In this document: positions 27,534 through 34,932 of the stretch, in pieces | How positions within the stretch are numbered: the stretch's first letter is position 1 | Layout of the letters: each line of letters begins with the position of its first letter | Origin: Amycolatopsis sp. | GTDB lineage: Bacteria > Actinomycetota > Actinomycetes > Mycobacteriales > Pseudonocardiaceae | NCBI RefSeq assembly: GCF_025464955.1 | Contig: NZ_JAODNM010000028.1 | Coordinates: 1-34,932, forward strand | Reading direction: 5' to 3' | Length of the DNA stretch: 34,932 bases | Notes under the pieces: model-generated | The model's input: the letters and a program-made list of their open reading frames with translations, nothing else | Databases searched by the model: none | What the model was told of the DNA's origin: nothing | Position numbers and translations under genes: made by a program

Positions 27534-27851
27534 GTGGCACTTCCCCAGCTGACTGACGAACAGCGCGCTGCGGCGCTGGAGAAGGCCGCTGCCGCTCGTC
27601 GCATCCGCGCTGAGCTCAAGGAGCGGCTCAAGCGGGGCGGTACCACTCTGGTCGACGTGCTGAAGCAGGCCGAGGAGAACGAGGTCCTCGGCAAGATGAA
27701 GGTGTCGGCACTTCTCGAGGCCCTCCCGGGCGTCGGTAAGGTCCGCGCCGCGCAGACCATGGAACGACTGGAGATCGCCCCCAGCCGTCGTCTCCGCGGG
27801 CTCGGCGACCGGCAGCGCAAGGCGCTGCTGGCCGAGTTCCCCGGCGAGTGA
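27534..27851 (+). CDS. mihF: Integration host factor, actinobacterial type
   Basis: This small nucleoid protein (105 residues) binds DNA without strong sequence preference and is essential in mycobacteria. It is unrelated to the HU/IHF fold of Proteobacteria. GTG 27534 follows ACCGGAGGAAAAC, an optimal ribosome binding site. A long first helix ([28 protein letters not shown]) is followed by the H2TH-like part [32 protein letters not shown], which contacts the minor groove, and an RQRKALL end. The gene is placed between pyrF and gmk as in mycobacteria, and its stop overlaps the gmk GTG. Identification is strong. Confidence 0.95.
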   Translation: MALPQLTDEQRAAALEKAAAARRIRAELKERLKRGGTTLVDVLKQAEENEVLGKMKVSALLEALPGVGKVRAAQTMERLEIAPSRRLRGLGDRQRKALLAEFPGE

Positions 27852-28504
27852 CCGGCTTCGGTCAAGACACGACCGGTTCCGGCGAGTCCGCCGGGCCGAT
27901 CGGCCGAGACCGCGGTGATGAGCCGGTGGCGGGGAAATTTCCCCGGCACCGGCTCACCGTCGTCTCCGGGCCGTCCGGAGTGGGCAAGTCCAGCGTCGTC
28001 GGTGAAATGCGGCGCCGGGAGCCCGACATCTACTTCAGTGTCTCGGTGACCACCCGGCCGCCTCGGCCCGGCGAGGTCGACGGCGAGCACTACCACTTCA
28101 TCGACCGCGCGACCTTCGACAAGATGGTTGCCAATGACGAGCTGCTCGAGCACGCCGAGTTCACCGGCAACTGCTACGGCACTCCCCGCGCGCCGGTCGA
28201 ACAGGCGCTGCGCGACGGCAGGCCCGCCATCCTCGAGATCGAGCTGCAGGGCGCCAGGCAGGTTCGAGTGGCCATGCCGGAGGCCCGGCTGGTCATGCTG
28301 ATGCCTCCTTCGTGGGAGGAACTGGTCGGCAGGCTCACCGGCCGCGGCACCGAAGCCGAGGAGGCCGTGAAGGCCCGGCTGGCCGAGGCTGAGCGCGAGC
28401 TGGCCGCCGCCGGCGAGTTCGACGTCCGGGTCGTGAACGCCGACGTGCGGGTCGCCGCGGGCGAGTTGCTAGACTTGGTGATCGGCACGGATGTCACCAC
28501 TTGA
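27848..28504 (+). CDS. gmk: Guanylate kinase
   Basis: It phosphorylates GMP to GDP in the cytoplasm. The P-loop GPSGVGKSS is at about residue 42-50, the GMP-binding [18 protein letters not shown] at about 74-91, and the lid region follows. GTG 27848 overlaps the mihF stop, giving 218 residues with an unconserved extension of about 35 residues before the first strand (LTVVSGPSG). An in-frame GTG at 27926 could be an alternative start. The extension carries a remarkable 38-bp palindrome (27919-27956) that encodes [18 protein letters not shown] sequence. The downstream neighbours rpoZ and coaBC are as in mycobacteria. Confidence 0.95.
   Translation: MTGFGQDTTGSGESAGPIGRDRGDEPVAGKFPRHRLTVVSGPSGVGKSSVVGEMRRREPDIYFSVSVTTRPPRPGEVDGEHYHFIDRATFDKMVANDELLEHAEFTGNCYGTPRAPVEQALRDGRPAILEIELQGARQVRVAMPEARLVMLMPPSWEELVGRLTGRGTEAEEAVKARLAEAERELAAAGEFDVRVVNADVRVAAGELLDLVIGTDVTT
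27919..27956. repeat. 38-bp near-perfect palindrome inside gmk
   Basis: Nineteen-base arms with no loop match except at one position (g27929 opposite c47-side base 27946). The centre is GGGGAAATTTCCCC (27931-27944), flanked by CCGGTG and CACCGG arms. It lies within the gmk coding sequence just before the conserved core. No second copy is seen in this window. Confidence 0.85.
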
Positions 28505-28543
28505 TTTCCGATACGTGATTCGACTGATTCAGGAGCTGTGCGA

Positions 28544-28816
28544 GTGACCACGACGCTAGGTTCATACGGCGAAGAGCTCGAGGGCATCACCAACCCGCCG
28601 ATCGACGACCTGCTCGAGAAGGTCAGCTCCAAGTACGCGCTGGCCATCTACGCCGCTAAGCGCGCGCGTCAGATCAACGACTACTATGCCCAGCTGGGCG
28701 AGGGCCTGCTCGAGTACGTCGGCCCGCTCGTCGAGCCGGGCCCGCGTGAGAAGCCGCTGTCCATCGCGCTGCGCGAGATCCACGCCGGTCTGCTCGAGCA
28801 CACCGAGGGTGAGTAA
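28544..28816 (+). CDS. rpoZ: RNA polymerase omega subunit
   Basis: The 90-residue protein helps fold and hold the beta' subunit. It shows the omega signature [41 protein letters not shown] (about 13-52) and the C-terminal [12 protein letters not shown] choose GTG 28544, eight bases after AGGAG; a GTG at 28538 is only two bases from it and unlikely. The last eight bases overlap the coaBC start. Identification is secure. Confidence 0.96.
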   Translation: MTTTLGSYGEELEGITNPPIDDLLEKVSSKYALAIYAAKRARQINDYYAQLGEGLLEYVGPLVEPGPREKPLSIALREIHAGLLEHTEGE

Positions 28817-30053
28817 GCCAAGAATCGTTCTTGGCGTGGGCGGCGGGATCGCCGCCTACAAAGCGTGTGAGGTACTGCGCGGGCTGACCGAGACCGGTCA
28901 CGACGTTCGTGTGGTGCCCACCGAGGCCGCGCTGAACTTCGTCGGCGCGGCCACCTTCGAGGCACTGTCCGGGCACCCGGTCCACACCGGAGTGTTCACC
29001 GAGGTGCCCGAAGTCCAGCATGTCCGGATCGGTAAGGAAGCCGATCTGGTGCTGGTGGTCCCGGCGACGGCGAACCTGCTGGCCAAGGCCGCGCACGGGC
29101 TCGCCGACGACCTGCTGACCAACACCCTGCTCACCGCCCGGTGCCCGATCGCCTTCTTCCCCGCGATGCACACCGAGATGTGGGAGCACCCCGCCACCCG
29201 GGACAACGTCGCGTTGCTGCGGTCCCGCGGCCTCGTCGTCACCGAACCGGCCGCCGGGCGGCTGACCGGCAAGGACACCGGCAAGGGCAGGCTCGCGGAC
29301 CCCGCCGACATCGTCGACCTCGCCCGGTTGCTGCTGGCCCAGCCGGACGCGCTGCGCCGCGATCTCGAGGGCGTCCGGATCGTCGTTTCCGCGGGTGGCA
29401 CGCGTGAGCCGCTGGATCCGGTGCGGTACCTGGGCAACCGGTCCTCCGGCAAACAGGGCTACGCGCTGGCCAGGGTCGCCGCCCAGCGCGGCGCCGAGGT
29501 CACGCTGGTGGCCGGGCACACCGTGACGCTGCCCGACCCCGCCGGCGTCGTCGTCCAGCACATTTCGACGGCCGAGGAGCTGCGTCAGGCGATGCACATG
29601 GCCGCGAAGACCGCGGACGTCGTGGTCATGGCCGCCGCGGTCGCCGACTTCCGGCCCGCCGAGTTCGCGGCGAGCAAGATCAAGAAGTCGGACGACCATC
29701 CCGATCCGACTATCACCCTCGAGCGCAATGCGGACATCCTGGTCGAATTGGTATCAAACCGAACGCCGGGACAGGTTATCGTCGGCTTCGCTGCGGAGAC
29801 CGGCGACGCCCAGGGCAGTGTTCTTGACCACGGCCGAGCCAAACTGAAACGGAAATCGAGCGATCTGCTGGTTGTCAACGCGGTCGGCGACGGCAAAGCT
29901 TTCGGCATGGAGGACAACGGTGGCTGGCTGCTCGCGGCGGACGGCACCGAGCGCTCTATCCCGTTTGGCGCGAAAGCGCAACTCGCCGCGTCCGTTTGGG
30001 ACGCCGTTGTGGGCTTCCTCAAGGATCGAGCCTCCCTCGATCGGGGTAAGTAG
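28809..30053 (+). CDS. coaBC: Bifunctional phosphopantothenoylcysteine decarboxylase / phosphopantothenate-cysteine ligase
   Basis: It makes 4'-phosphopantetheine from 4'-phosphopantothenate and cysteine in two steps, the core of CoA synthesis. The 414-residue protein has an FMN-binding decarboxylase half (about 1-180: [30 protein letters not shown] at about 85, [13 protein letters not shown] at about 118) and a synthetase half (about 190-414: [24 protein letters not shown] at about 194, AAAVADFRP at about 274, KIKK). The substrate motif has His (PAMH) where Escherichia coli has Asn. The flap segment [13 protein letters not shown] shows no Cys at the usual catalytic site; as far as I recall, actinobacterial enzymes commonly differ here. 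GTG 28809 overlaps rpoZ by eight bases. Confidence 0.93.
   Translation: MSKPRIVLGVGGGIAAYKACEVLRGLTETGHDVRVVPTEAALNFVGAATFEALSGHPVHTGVFTEVPEVQHVRIGKEADLVLVVPATANLLAKAAHGLADDLLTNTLLTARCPIAFFPAMHTEMWEHPATRDNVALLRSRGLVVTEPAAGRLTGKDTGKGRLADPADIVDLARLLLAQPDALRRDLEGVRIVVSAGGTREPLDPVRYLGNRSSGKQGYALARVAAQRGAEVTLVAGHTVTLPDPAGVVVQHISTAEELRQAMHMAAKTADVVVMAAAVADFRPAEFAASKIKKSDDHPDPTITLERNADILVELVSNRTPGQVIVGFAAETGDAQGSVLDHGRAKLKRKSSDLLVVNAVGDGKAFGMEDNGGWLLAADGTERSIPFGAKAQLAASVWDAVVGFLKDRASLDRGK
30024..30042. repeat. 7-bp inverted repeat before the metK promoter
   Basis: GATCGAG (30024-30030) and CTCGATC (30036-30042) are exact reverse complements with a five-base loop CCTCC, at the very end of the coaBC coding sequence. 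A TAGGCT -10-like hexamer follows at 30051-30056. It may be a terminator-like hairpin or an operator for metK. Confidence 0.55.
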
Positions 30054-30056
30054 GCT
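30051..30056 (+). promoter_or_regulatory. Possible metK -10 box TAGGCT
   Basis: The hexamer overlaps the coaBC stop codon and lies about 50 bp before the metK start. The same hexamer serves pepQ. No clear -35 is seen. Confidence 0.4.
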
Positions 30057-30104
30057 GGTCGGGTACGAGAACGAGATTTCGCATCGAGTGATGGGACGAA
30101 CGCG

Positions 30105-31307
30105 GTGACAGGGTCGAACAGCAGATTGTTCACTTCTGAGTCGGTGACCGAAGGGCACCCTGACAAGATCTGTGACGCCATCAGCGACTCCATCCTTGAT
30201 GGTCTGCTGACCAAGGATCCGCGCAGCCGGGTGGCGGTGGAAACGCTGATCACCACCGGGCAGGTGCACGTGGCCGGTGAGGTCACGACCGAGGCGTACG
30301 CCGACATCCCGACCATCGTCCGCGACGTCATCCTGAAGATCGGCTACGACTCGTCGGCCAAGGGGTTCGACGGCAACTCCTGCGGCGTCAACGTCGCGCT
30401 GGGTTCGCAGTCGGCCGACATCGCGCAGGGCGTCGATACCGCTTACGAGTCGCGGGTCGACCTCGACGACGACGAGATCAACCGCCAGGGTGCCGGCGAC
30501 CAGGGCCTGATGTTCGGTTACGCCTGCTCGGACACCCCCGAGCTGATGCCGCTGCCGATCGCGCTCGCGCACCGGCTGGCCCGGCGGCTGGCCGAGGTCC
30601 GCAAGTCCGGCCTGCTGCCGTACCTGCGCCCGGACGGCAAGACGCAGGTCACCATCGAGTACGCCGGCGACCAGGCGGTCCGGTTGGACACCGTGGTGGT
30701 GTCCAGCCAGCACGCCGAGGACGTCGACCTGGACGGCCAGATGGTCGGCGACATCAAGACCTATGTGGTGGAGCCCGAGCTGGCCGCGCTGAAGCTGGAC
30801 AGCTCGGAGTGCCGGCTGCTGGTCAACCCGACCGGCCGGTTTGTCATCGGCGGCCCGATGGGCGACGCCGGGCTGACCGGGCGGAAGATCATCGTCGACA
30901 CCTACGGCGGCATGGCCCGCCACGGCGGCGGCGCGTTCTCCGGCAAGGACCCCTCGAAGGTCGACCGCTCGGCCGCGTACGCGATGCGCTGGGTGGCGAA
31001 GAACGTGGTGGCCGCCGGGCTGGCCCAGCGGGTCGAGGTGCAGGTCGCCTACGCGATCGGCAAGGCGGCCCCGGTGGGGCTGTTCGTGGAGACGTTCGGC
31101 ACCGAGGTGGTCGACCCGAGCAAGATCCAGGGCGCCATCACCGAGGTGTTCGACCTGCGGCCCGCCGCGCTGATCCGGGACATGGACCTGCTGCGGCCGA
31201 TCTACGCGCCGACCGCCGCCTACGGCCACTTCGGCCGCACCGACCTGGACCTGCCGTGGGAGCGGGCGGACCGGGCGGACGCGCTGAAGTCCGCCGCCGG
31301 GGCCTGA
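30105..31307 (+). CDS. metK: S-adenosylmethionine synthase
   Basis: It makes S-adenosylmethionine from ATP and methionine as a tetramer. The 400-residue protein is complete: [20 protein letters not shown] at about 13-32 (ATP/Mg site, His18), [12 protein letters not shown] at about 128-139, and [19 protein letters not shown] at about 273-291. The GTG at 30105 has no strong ribosome binding site. The first 100 bp are AT-richer than the rest, continuing the composition of the coaBC 3' end. I looked for a SAM riboswitch in the 51-bp gap upstream and found no room for one. Identification is secure. Confidence 0.97.
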   Translation: MTGSNSRLFTSESVTEGHPDKICDAISDSILDGLLTKDPRSRVAVETLITTGQVHVAGEVTTEAYADIPTIVRDVILKIGYDSSAKGFDGNSCGVNVALGSQSADIAQGVDTAYESRVDLDDDEINRQGAGDQGLMFGYACSDTPELMPLPIALAHRLARRLAEVRKSGLLPYLRPDGKTQVTIEYAGDQAVRLDTVVVSSQHAEDVDLDGQMVGDIKTYVVEPELAALKLDSSECRLLVNPTGRFVIGGPMGDAGLTGRKIIVDTYGGMARHGGGAFSGKDPSKVDRSAAYAMRWVAKNVVAAGLAQRVEVQVAYAIGKAAPVGLFVETFGTEVVDPSKIQGAITEVFDLRPAALIRDMDLLRPIYAPTAAYGHFGRTDLDLPWERADRADALKSAAGA

Positions 31308-31365
31308 TCGTTCCGGGCCTGACCACCGGCGGGGCACTCGGGCTCCGTCTGATAGACCGGGCAGT

Positions 31366-33480
31366 GTGACGACGGCACGCCCGACGCGGCGGGGGGAGCG
31401 GCGGGCGGCCGCCGAGCTCCCGGTCGCGCGGGTCGCCGTCGACGTGCCGCTGGCGCACCTGGACCGGCCGTTCGACTACCAGGTGCCCGACCAGCTGGCC
31501 GACGACGCACAGCCGGGGGTCCGGGTGCGGGTGCGGTTCTCCGGTCGGCTGGTGGACGGCGTGCTGCTGGACCGGGTGGAGCGCTCCGACCATGTCGGCA
31601 AGCTCGGCTGGCTGGAGCGGGTGGTGTCCCCCGAACCGGTGCTGTCCGCCGAACTGGCCGCGTTGTGCCGGACGGTTGCCGACCGCTATGCCGGCACGTT
31701 CGCCGACGTGGTGCGCCTCGCGGTGCCGCCCCGGCACGCCCGGGCCGAGGCGGAGCCGGTGGGCGGGGCAACCCTGCCGACAACCCTGCCGACAACCCTG
31801 CCGACAACCCTGCCGACACCGCCGCCCCCCGCCCCGAACCAGGACGGCTGGCGGCGGTACCGGCACGGCGCCGCGCTGCTGGACGCGGTCGCCGCCGGCC
31901 GGGGCGCGCACGCGGTGTGGCAGCCGGTACCCGGTGAGGACTGGCCGGGCCGGCTGGCCGAGGTGGCGGCCGGTGCACTCGTCGCCGGCCGGGGCACCCT
32001 GATCGTCTGCCCGGACCAGCGGGACGTCGCGCGGGTGGCGGCCGCCTGCGGCGAGCTGCTCGGGCAGGACCGGGTCACCACGCTCACCGCCGACCTGGGC
32101 CCGGCGCGGCGCTACCGGAGCTGGCTGGCCATCCGCCGGGGGCACAGCAGGGTGGTGGTCGGTACCCGGGCGGCCGCGTTCGCCCCGATCGCCGATCCGG
32201 GTGTGCTCGTCGTCTGGGATGACGGCGACGACCTGCACGCCGAGCCGCGCGCCCCGTACCCGCACACCCGCGACGTGCTGATGCACCGGGCGCACGCCAC
32301 CGGGGCCGCGCTGCTGGTCGCCGGGTTCGCCAGGACCGCCGAGGCGCAGCTGTTGGTCGAGTCCGGCTGGGCGCGCGAGGTGACCGCCGAGCGCACCGAG
32401 CTGCGCGCCGCCGCGCCCCGGGTGACCCCGGTGGGGGAGACCGAGGCCCAGCTCGTGGACGACCCGCACGCCCGCGCCGCCCGGCTGCCGAGGGTGGCGT
32501 TCGACGCGGCCAGGGCGGCGATCGGTCGCGGTGAGCCGGTGCTGATCCAGGTGCCCCGGGCCGGCTACGTGCCGGGGTTGGCCTGCGCCGGTTGCCGGGA
32601 GCCGGCCCGTTGCCGGCACTGCGCCGGCCCGCTCGGGCTGCCGCGCGCCGCGGTCGGCGGTGGCACCGGGGCCGGTCCGGGGGCGAACGGCTCCGCGAAC
32701 GACACCGCGGTCTCACCGACCTGCCGCTGGTGCGGGGTCGCCGCGCCGACGTTCCGCTGCGCGACCTGTGGTTCCCGCCGGCTGCGTGCCACCGTGGTCG
32801 GCGCCCGGCGCACCGCGGAGGAGCTCGGCCGGGCGTTCCCCGGGGTGGCCGTGCGCGGGTCCGGTGGTGGCGCCGACGTGCACGCCACGGTGCCGGCCGG
32901 TCCCTCGCTGGTGGTGGCCACCCCGGGCGCCGAGCCGTGGGTGGACGGCGTGGCCGGCGGTGCCGGGTACGGCGCGGCGCTGTTGCTGGACGGCTGGGCG
33001 CTGCTCTCCCGGCCGGACCTGCGGGTCGCCGAGGAGACGCTGCGCCGGTGGATGGCCGCGGCCGCCCTGGTTCGCCCGGCCGGCGCCGGCGGCCGGGTCG
33101 TGGTCGCCGCCGACCCCGAACTGGCCGTGGTGGCCGCCCTGGTCCGGTGGGACCCGGTCGGTCACGCCGCCGCGGAGCTGGCCGGCCGCACCGAGGTCGG
33201 GTTCCCGCCGGCGGTCCGGATGGCGGCGGTGGACGGCGCACCGGACGCGGTGGCCGAGCTGATCGCGGCGCTCGTGCTGCCCGACTCGGCCGAGGTACTG
33301 GGCCCGGTGGAACTGGACCCGGCCCCGTCCGGCGCGGTCCGCGAGCGGGCGCTGGTGCGGGTACCCCGGACCGACGGCCGGGCGCTGGCCGCCGCGATGG
33401 CCGCCGGCCAGGCGGCCCGCACGGCCCGCAAGGCGCCCGACCCGGTCCGCGTCCAGCTCGACCCGCAGGAGATCGGCTAG
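31366..33480 (+). CDS. priA: PriA-like primosome protein lacking helicase motifs
   Basis: PriA normally recognises stalled forks and reloads the replisome. The 704-residue protein keeps the N-terminal 3'BD domain (ARVAVDVPLAHLDRPFDYQVPDQL, about 23-46). It also keeps the paired zinc-binding cysteines (LACAGCREPARCRHC at about 405-419 and CRWC...CATC at about 451-469) and the C-terminal domain (GPVELDPAPSGAVRERALVRVPR). The Walker A GxGKT and the DEAH box are missing; the region that would hold the latter reads VVWDDGDDLH. This is the known actinobacterial pattern, so helicase activity is unlikely. GTG 31366 follows a weak TAGACC. A 12-bp tandem repeat lies at 31771-31818. Confidence 0.88.
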   Translation: MTTARPTRRGERRAAAELPVARVAVDVPLAHLDRPFDYQVPDQLADDAQPGVRVRVRFSGRLVDGVLLDRVERSDHVGKLGWLERVVSPEPVLSAELAALCRTVADRYAGTFADVVRLAVPPRHARAEAEPVGGATLPTTLPTTLPTTLPTPPPPAPNQDGWRRYRHGAALLDAVAAGRGAHAVWQPVPGEDWPGRLAEVAAGALVAGRGTLIVCPDQRDVARVAAACGELLGQDRVTTLTADLGPARRYRSWLAIRRGHSRVVVGTRAAAFAPIADPGVLVVWDDGDDLHAEPRAPYPHTRDVLMHRAHATGAALLVAGFARTAEAQLLVESGWAREVTAERTELRAAAPRVTPVGETEAQLVDDPHARAARLPRVAFDAARAAIGRGEPVLIQVPRAGYVPGLACAGCREPARCRHCAGPLGLPRAAVGGGTGAGPGANGSANDTAVSPTCRWCGVAAPTFRCATCGSRRLRATVVGARRTAEELGRAFPGVAVRGSGGGADVHATVPAGPSLVVATPGAEPWVDGVAGGAGYGAALLLDGWALLSRPDLRVAEETLRRWMAAAALVRPAGAGGRVVVAADPELAVVAALVRWDPVGHAAAELAGRTEVGFPPAVRMAAVDGAPDAVAELIAALVLPDSAEVLGPVELDPAPSGAVRERALVRVPRTDGRALAAAMAAGQAARTARKAPDPVRVQLDPQEIG
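31771..31818 (+). repeat. 12-bp tandem repeat, four copies, in priA
   Basis: ACCCTGCCGACA occurs four times head to tail without a mismatch and encodes Thr-Leu-Pro-Thr four times in the linker after the N-terminal domain. Twelve bases keep the frame, so copy number could vary between strains without breaking the gene. Confidence 0.9.
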
Positions 33481-33524
33481 GAGGGTCCTACCGCCCCCGG
33501 TCCGCCCGTCCGGCGCGGCCCGTT

Positions 33525-33590
33525 GTTACCGAGCTGCACAACAGGCAGGTTCGATCATGGTTTGAGGTGCCTGGTGTGCAGCTCGGTAAC
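33525..33590. repeat. 66-nt hairpin between priA and def
   Basis: Two 23-base arms (33525-33547 and 33568-33590) are reverse complements with a single mismatch (a33541 / g33574). The outer 16 bases, GTTACCGAGCTGCACA, match perfectly. The loop is 20 bases. It starts 45 bp after the priA stop and ends about 95 bp before def. It could serve as a strong terminator, a small structured RNA or an immobile MITE-like element. No T-tract follows. Confidence 0.85.
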
Positions 33591-33685
33591 GGGGGTGCCC
33601 CACGGGGAGGGCGGCGGGTGGTGCGGCTCGAACACTAAGCTGGTCGGCGGTCCCAGCGAGCTCAACCAGGGAGCGGCAACCCACG

Positions 33686-34246
33686 ATGGCAATCCAGCCG
33701 ATCCGGCTCTTCGGCGATCCCGTGCTGCGCAGTCGCGCGGCGGAGGTCGTCGATTTCGACGCAGAGCTGCGCAGGCTGGTCGCTGACCTCACCGACACGA
33801 TGAACGACGAGGCCGGCGCCGGCCTGGCGGCCCCGCAGCTGGGTGTCGGACTGCGGGTCTTCACCTACCGCTGCGACGGCTTCGAGGGCCACCTGGTGAA
33901 CCCGACGTTCGACGTGGTCGGCGAGGACATGCAGGACGGCCCGGAGGGCTGCCTGTCCATCCCCGGCATGCACTGGGACTGCCGCCGGCACCTGCACGTG
34001 GTGGCGAACGGGTGGAACATGCACGGCGACCCGGTGGAGGTGGCGGGCTCGGAGCTGCTGGCACGGTGTATCCAGCACGAGACCGACCACCTGGACGGGG
34101 TGCTGTTCCTGGACCGCCTCGACGCCGAGACCCGCAAGCTCGCGATGGCCGAGATCCGCTCCGCGCCCTGGTTCGCGCAGGCCGAACCGGCCAGTCCACC
34201 GGTCGTCAAGACCAGCCCACATCCGCTGTTCGGGAAGGCTCGATAG
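33686..34246 (+). CDS. def: Peptide deformylase
   Basis: It removes the formyl group from nascent N-terminal methionine using a divalent metal. The 186-residue enzyme shows all three signatures: GAGLAAPQLGV at about 44-54, EGCLSIPG at about 89-96 with the metal-ligand Cys, and QHETDHLDG at about 130-138 with the two His ligands and the catalytic Glu. The ATG at 33686 is preceded by GGGAG about 12 bases away. It sits three bases before fmt, the enzyme that adds the formyl group, a common pairing. Identification is secure. Confidence 0.96.
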   Translation: MAIQPIRLFGDPVLRSRAAEVVDFDAELRRLVADLTDTMNDEAGAGLAAPQLGVGLRVFTYRCDGFEGHLVNPTFDVVGEDMQDGPEGCLSIPGMHWDCRRHLHVVANGWNMHGDPVEVAGSELLARCIQHETDHLDGVLFLDRLDAETRKLAMAEIRSAPWFAQAEPASPPVVKTSPHPLFGKAR

Positions 34247-34249
34247 CTC

Positions 34250-34932
34250 GTGAGGCTCGTATTCGCCGGCACGCCGACCGCCGCGTTGCCGGCCCTGTCC
34301 GCGCTGCTCGGATCCCCCCGCCACGAGGTGGTCGCGGTACTCACCCGGCCGGACGCGCCGACCGGTCGCGGCCGGCGCCTCGCCCCCTCCCCGGTGGCCG
34401 AGCTGGCCGCCGCCCACGACGTTCCGGTGCTGCGCCCGCCCAAACCGTCCGCGCCCGACTTCGTGGCCTCGCTGGCCGCGTACCGGCCGGACTGCTGCCC
34501 GGTGGTCGCCTACGGCTCGCTGCTGCGCCCGGCGCTGCTCGCGGTGCCCAGGTACGGCTGGGTCAACCTGCACTTCTCGGTACTGCCGGCGTGGCGTGGC
34601 GCGGCCCCGGTGCAGGCGGCCGTCCGGCACGGCGACGAGGTGACCGGGGCGAGCTGCTTCCGGCTGGAGGAGGGCATGGACACCGGCCCGGTGTACGGCG
34701 TGGTCACCGAGTCGATCGGGCCCCGGGACACCTCCGGCGACCTGCTGGACCGGTTGGCCCGCTCCGGCGCCGAGCTGTTGCTGGCCACCCTGGACGGCAT
34801 CGAGGACGGCCTGCTGCGCCCGGTGCCGCAGCCGGCCGAGGGGGTCTCCTACGCCCCGAAGGTCACCGTGGCCGACGCCGAGGTGGACTGGCGCGCGCCG
34901 GCGACCGCGGTGGACCGGCTGATCCGCTCGGT
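34250..34932 (+). CDS. fmt: Methionyl-tRNA formyltransferase, 3' end beyond the window
   Basis: It transfers a formyl group from 10-formyltetrahydrofolate to initiator Met-tRNA. The GTG at 34250 lies three bases after the def stop. About 227 codons are present with no stop. The N-terminal Rossmann-like domain opens [20 protein letters not shown] and has VVAYGSLL. The catalytic region reads [19 protein letters not shown] at about residue 104-122, matching the family SLLPxxRGxxPxxxA pattern, followed by [17 protein letters not shown]. The expected C-terminal OB-like domain is mostly outside the window. Identification is secure; completeness cannot be judged. Confidence 0.95.
   Translation, partial: MRLVFAGTPTAALPALSALLGSPRHEVVAVLTRPDAPTGRGRRLAPSPVAELAAAHDVPVLRPPKPSAPDFVASLAAYRPDCCPVVAYGSLLRPALLAVPRYGWVNLHFSVLPAWRGAAPVQAAVRHGDEVTGASCFRLEEGMDTGPVYGVVTESIGPRDTSGDLLDRLARSGAELLLATLDGIEDGLLRPVPQPAEGVSYAPKVTVADAEVDWRAPATAVDRLIRS

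Noticed and set aside
30054..30104. SAM riboswitch before metK
   Set aside because: Only 51 bp separate coaBC and metK, and no riboswitch core motifs are visible.
31771..31818. CRISPR array
   Set aside because: The 12-bp units are directly adjacent without spacers and lie in the priA frame.
33542..33570. T-arm-like GGTTCGATC suggesting a tRNA
   Set aside because: The surrounding sequence is one long hairpin with no acceptor stem, D-arm or anticodon arm arrangement.

Overview
The window reads as a chromosome segment of a high-GC actinomycete, most likely Pseudonocardiaceae and probably Amycolatopsis-like. The reasons are G/C-rich third codon positions, many GTG/TTG starts with 4-base overlaps, a bldD-type regulator between nusB and pyrR, an aroC-aroK-aroB-aroQ cluster preceded by an A24 prepilin peptidase, and a PyrR-binding leader that overlaps the pyrR ribosome binding site. 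The genus is inferred from gene content and order, not from a database search.

Region 1 (1-8581) is foreign and partly decayed. Two AT-richer minus-strand genes of unknown function (209-847 and 891-1289, the second a small secreted protein) are followed by about 480 bp with no convincing gene. Then comes a siphophage morphogenesis block: head-tail connector, neck/HK97-gp10-like protein, tail terminator, major tail protein, tail assembly chaperone with a textbook GGGAAAC -1 slippery site, tape measure protein, and a truncated distal tail protein. Terminase, portal, capsid, integrase and lysis genes are not in the window. An AT-rich, opposite-strand membrane-protein gene (3706-about 4488) sits between the major tail gene and the chaperone.

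Region 2 (8688-16804) is core metabolism: A24 prepilin peptidase, shikimate genes aroC/aroK/aroB/aroQ in tightly overlapping order, a GNAT-VOC two-domain protein fused translationally to the end of that operon, a lipoprotein with a five-bladed beta-propeller (GH43/32-like) fold, a convergent four-helix membrane protein (B-4DMT type, like mycobacterial Rv2536), and an M24 Xaa-Pro peptidase.

Region 3 (16865-27379) is efp-nusB, then convergent bldD, then divergent pyrR-pyrB-pyrC-(PH-like membrane protein)-carA-carB-pyrF. This is de novo UMP synthesis without the dihydroorotate dehydrogenase and orotate phosphoribosyltransferase steps. The bldD/pyrR intergenic region holds a BldD-type operator and a PyrR-type RNA hairpin.

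Region 4 (27534-34932) is mihF-gmk-rpoZ-coaBC-metK-priA-def-fmt (fmt runs off the window), covering nucleoid structure/nucleotide supply, the RNA polymerase omega subunit, CoA and SAM synthesis, and the formylation/deformylation pair for translation initiation. The order resembles the Mycobacterium tuberculosis pyrR-to-metK neighbourhood. From metK onward, and especially in priA-def-fmt, the sequence is visibly more GC-rich than the segments before it.

The signals most worth following up are a 38-bp near-perfect palindrome inside the gmk coding sequence, a 66-nt hairpin between priA and def, an operator-like inverted repeat over the mihF promoter, the cargo gene within the phage tail block, and several genes whose -10 box lies directly in front of the start codon (probable leaderless transcripts).
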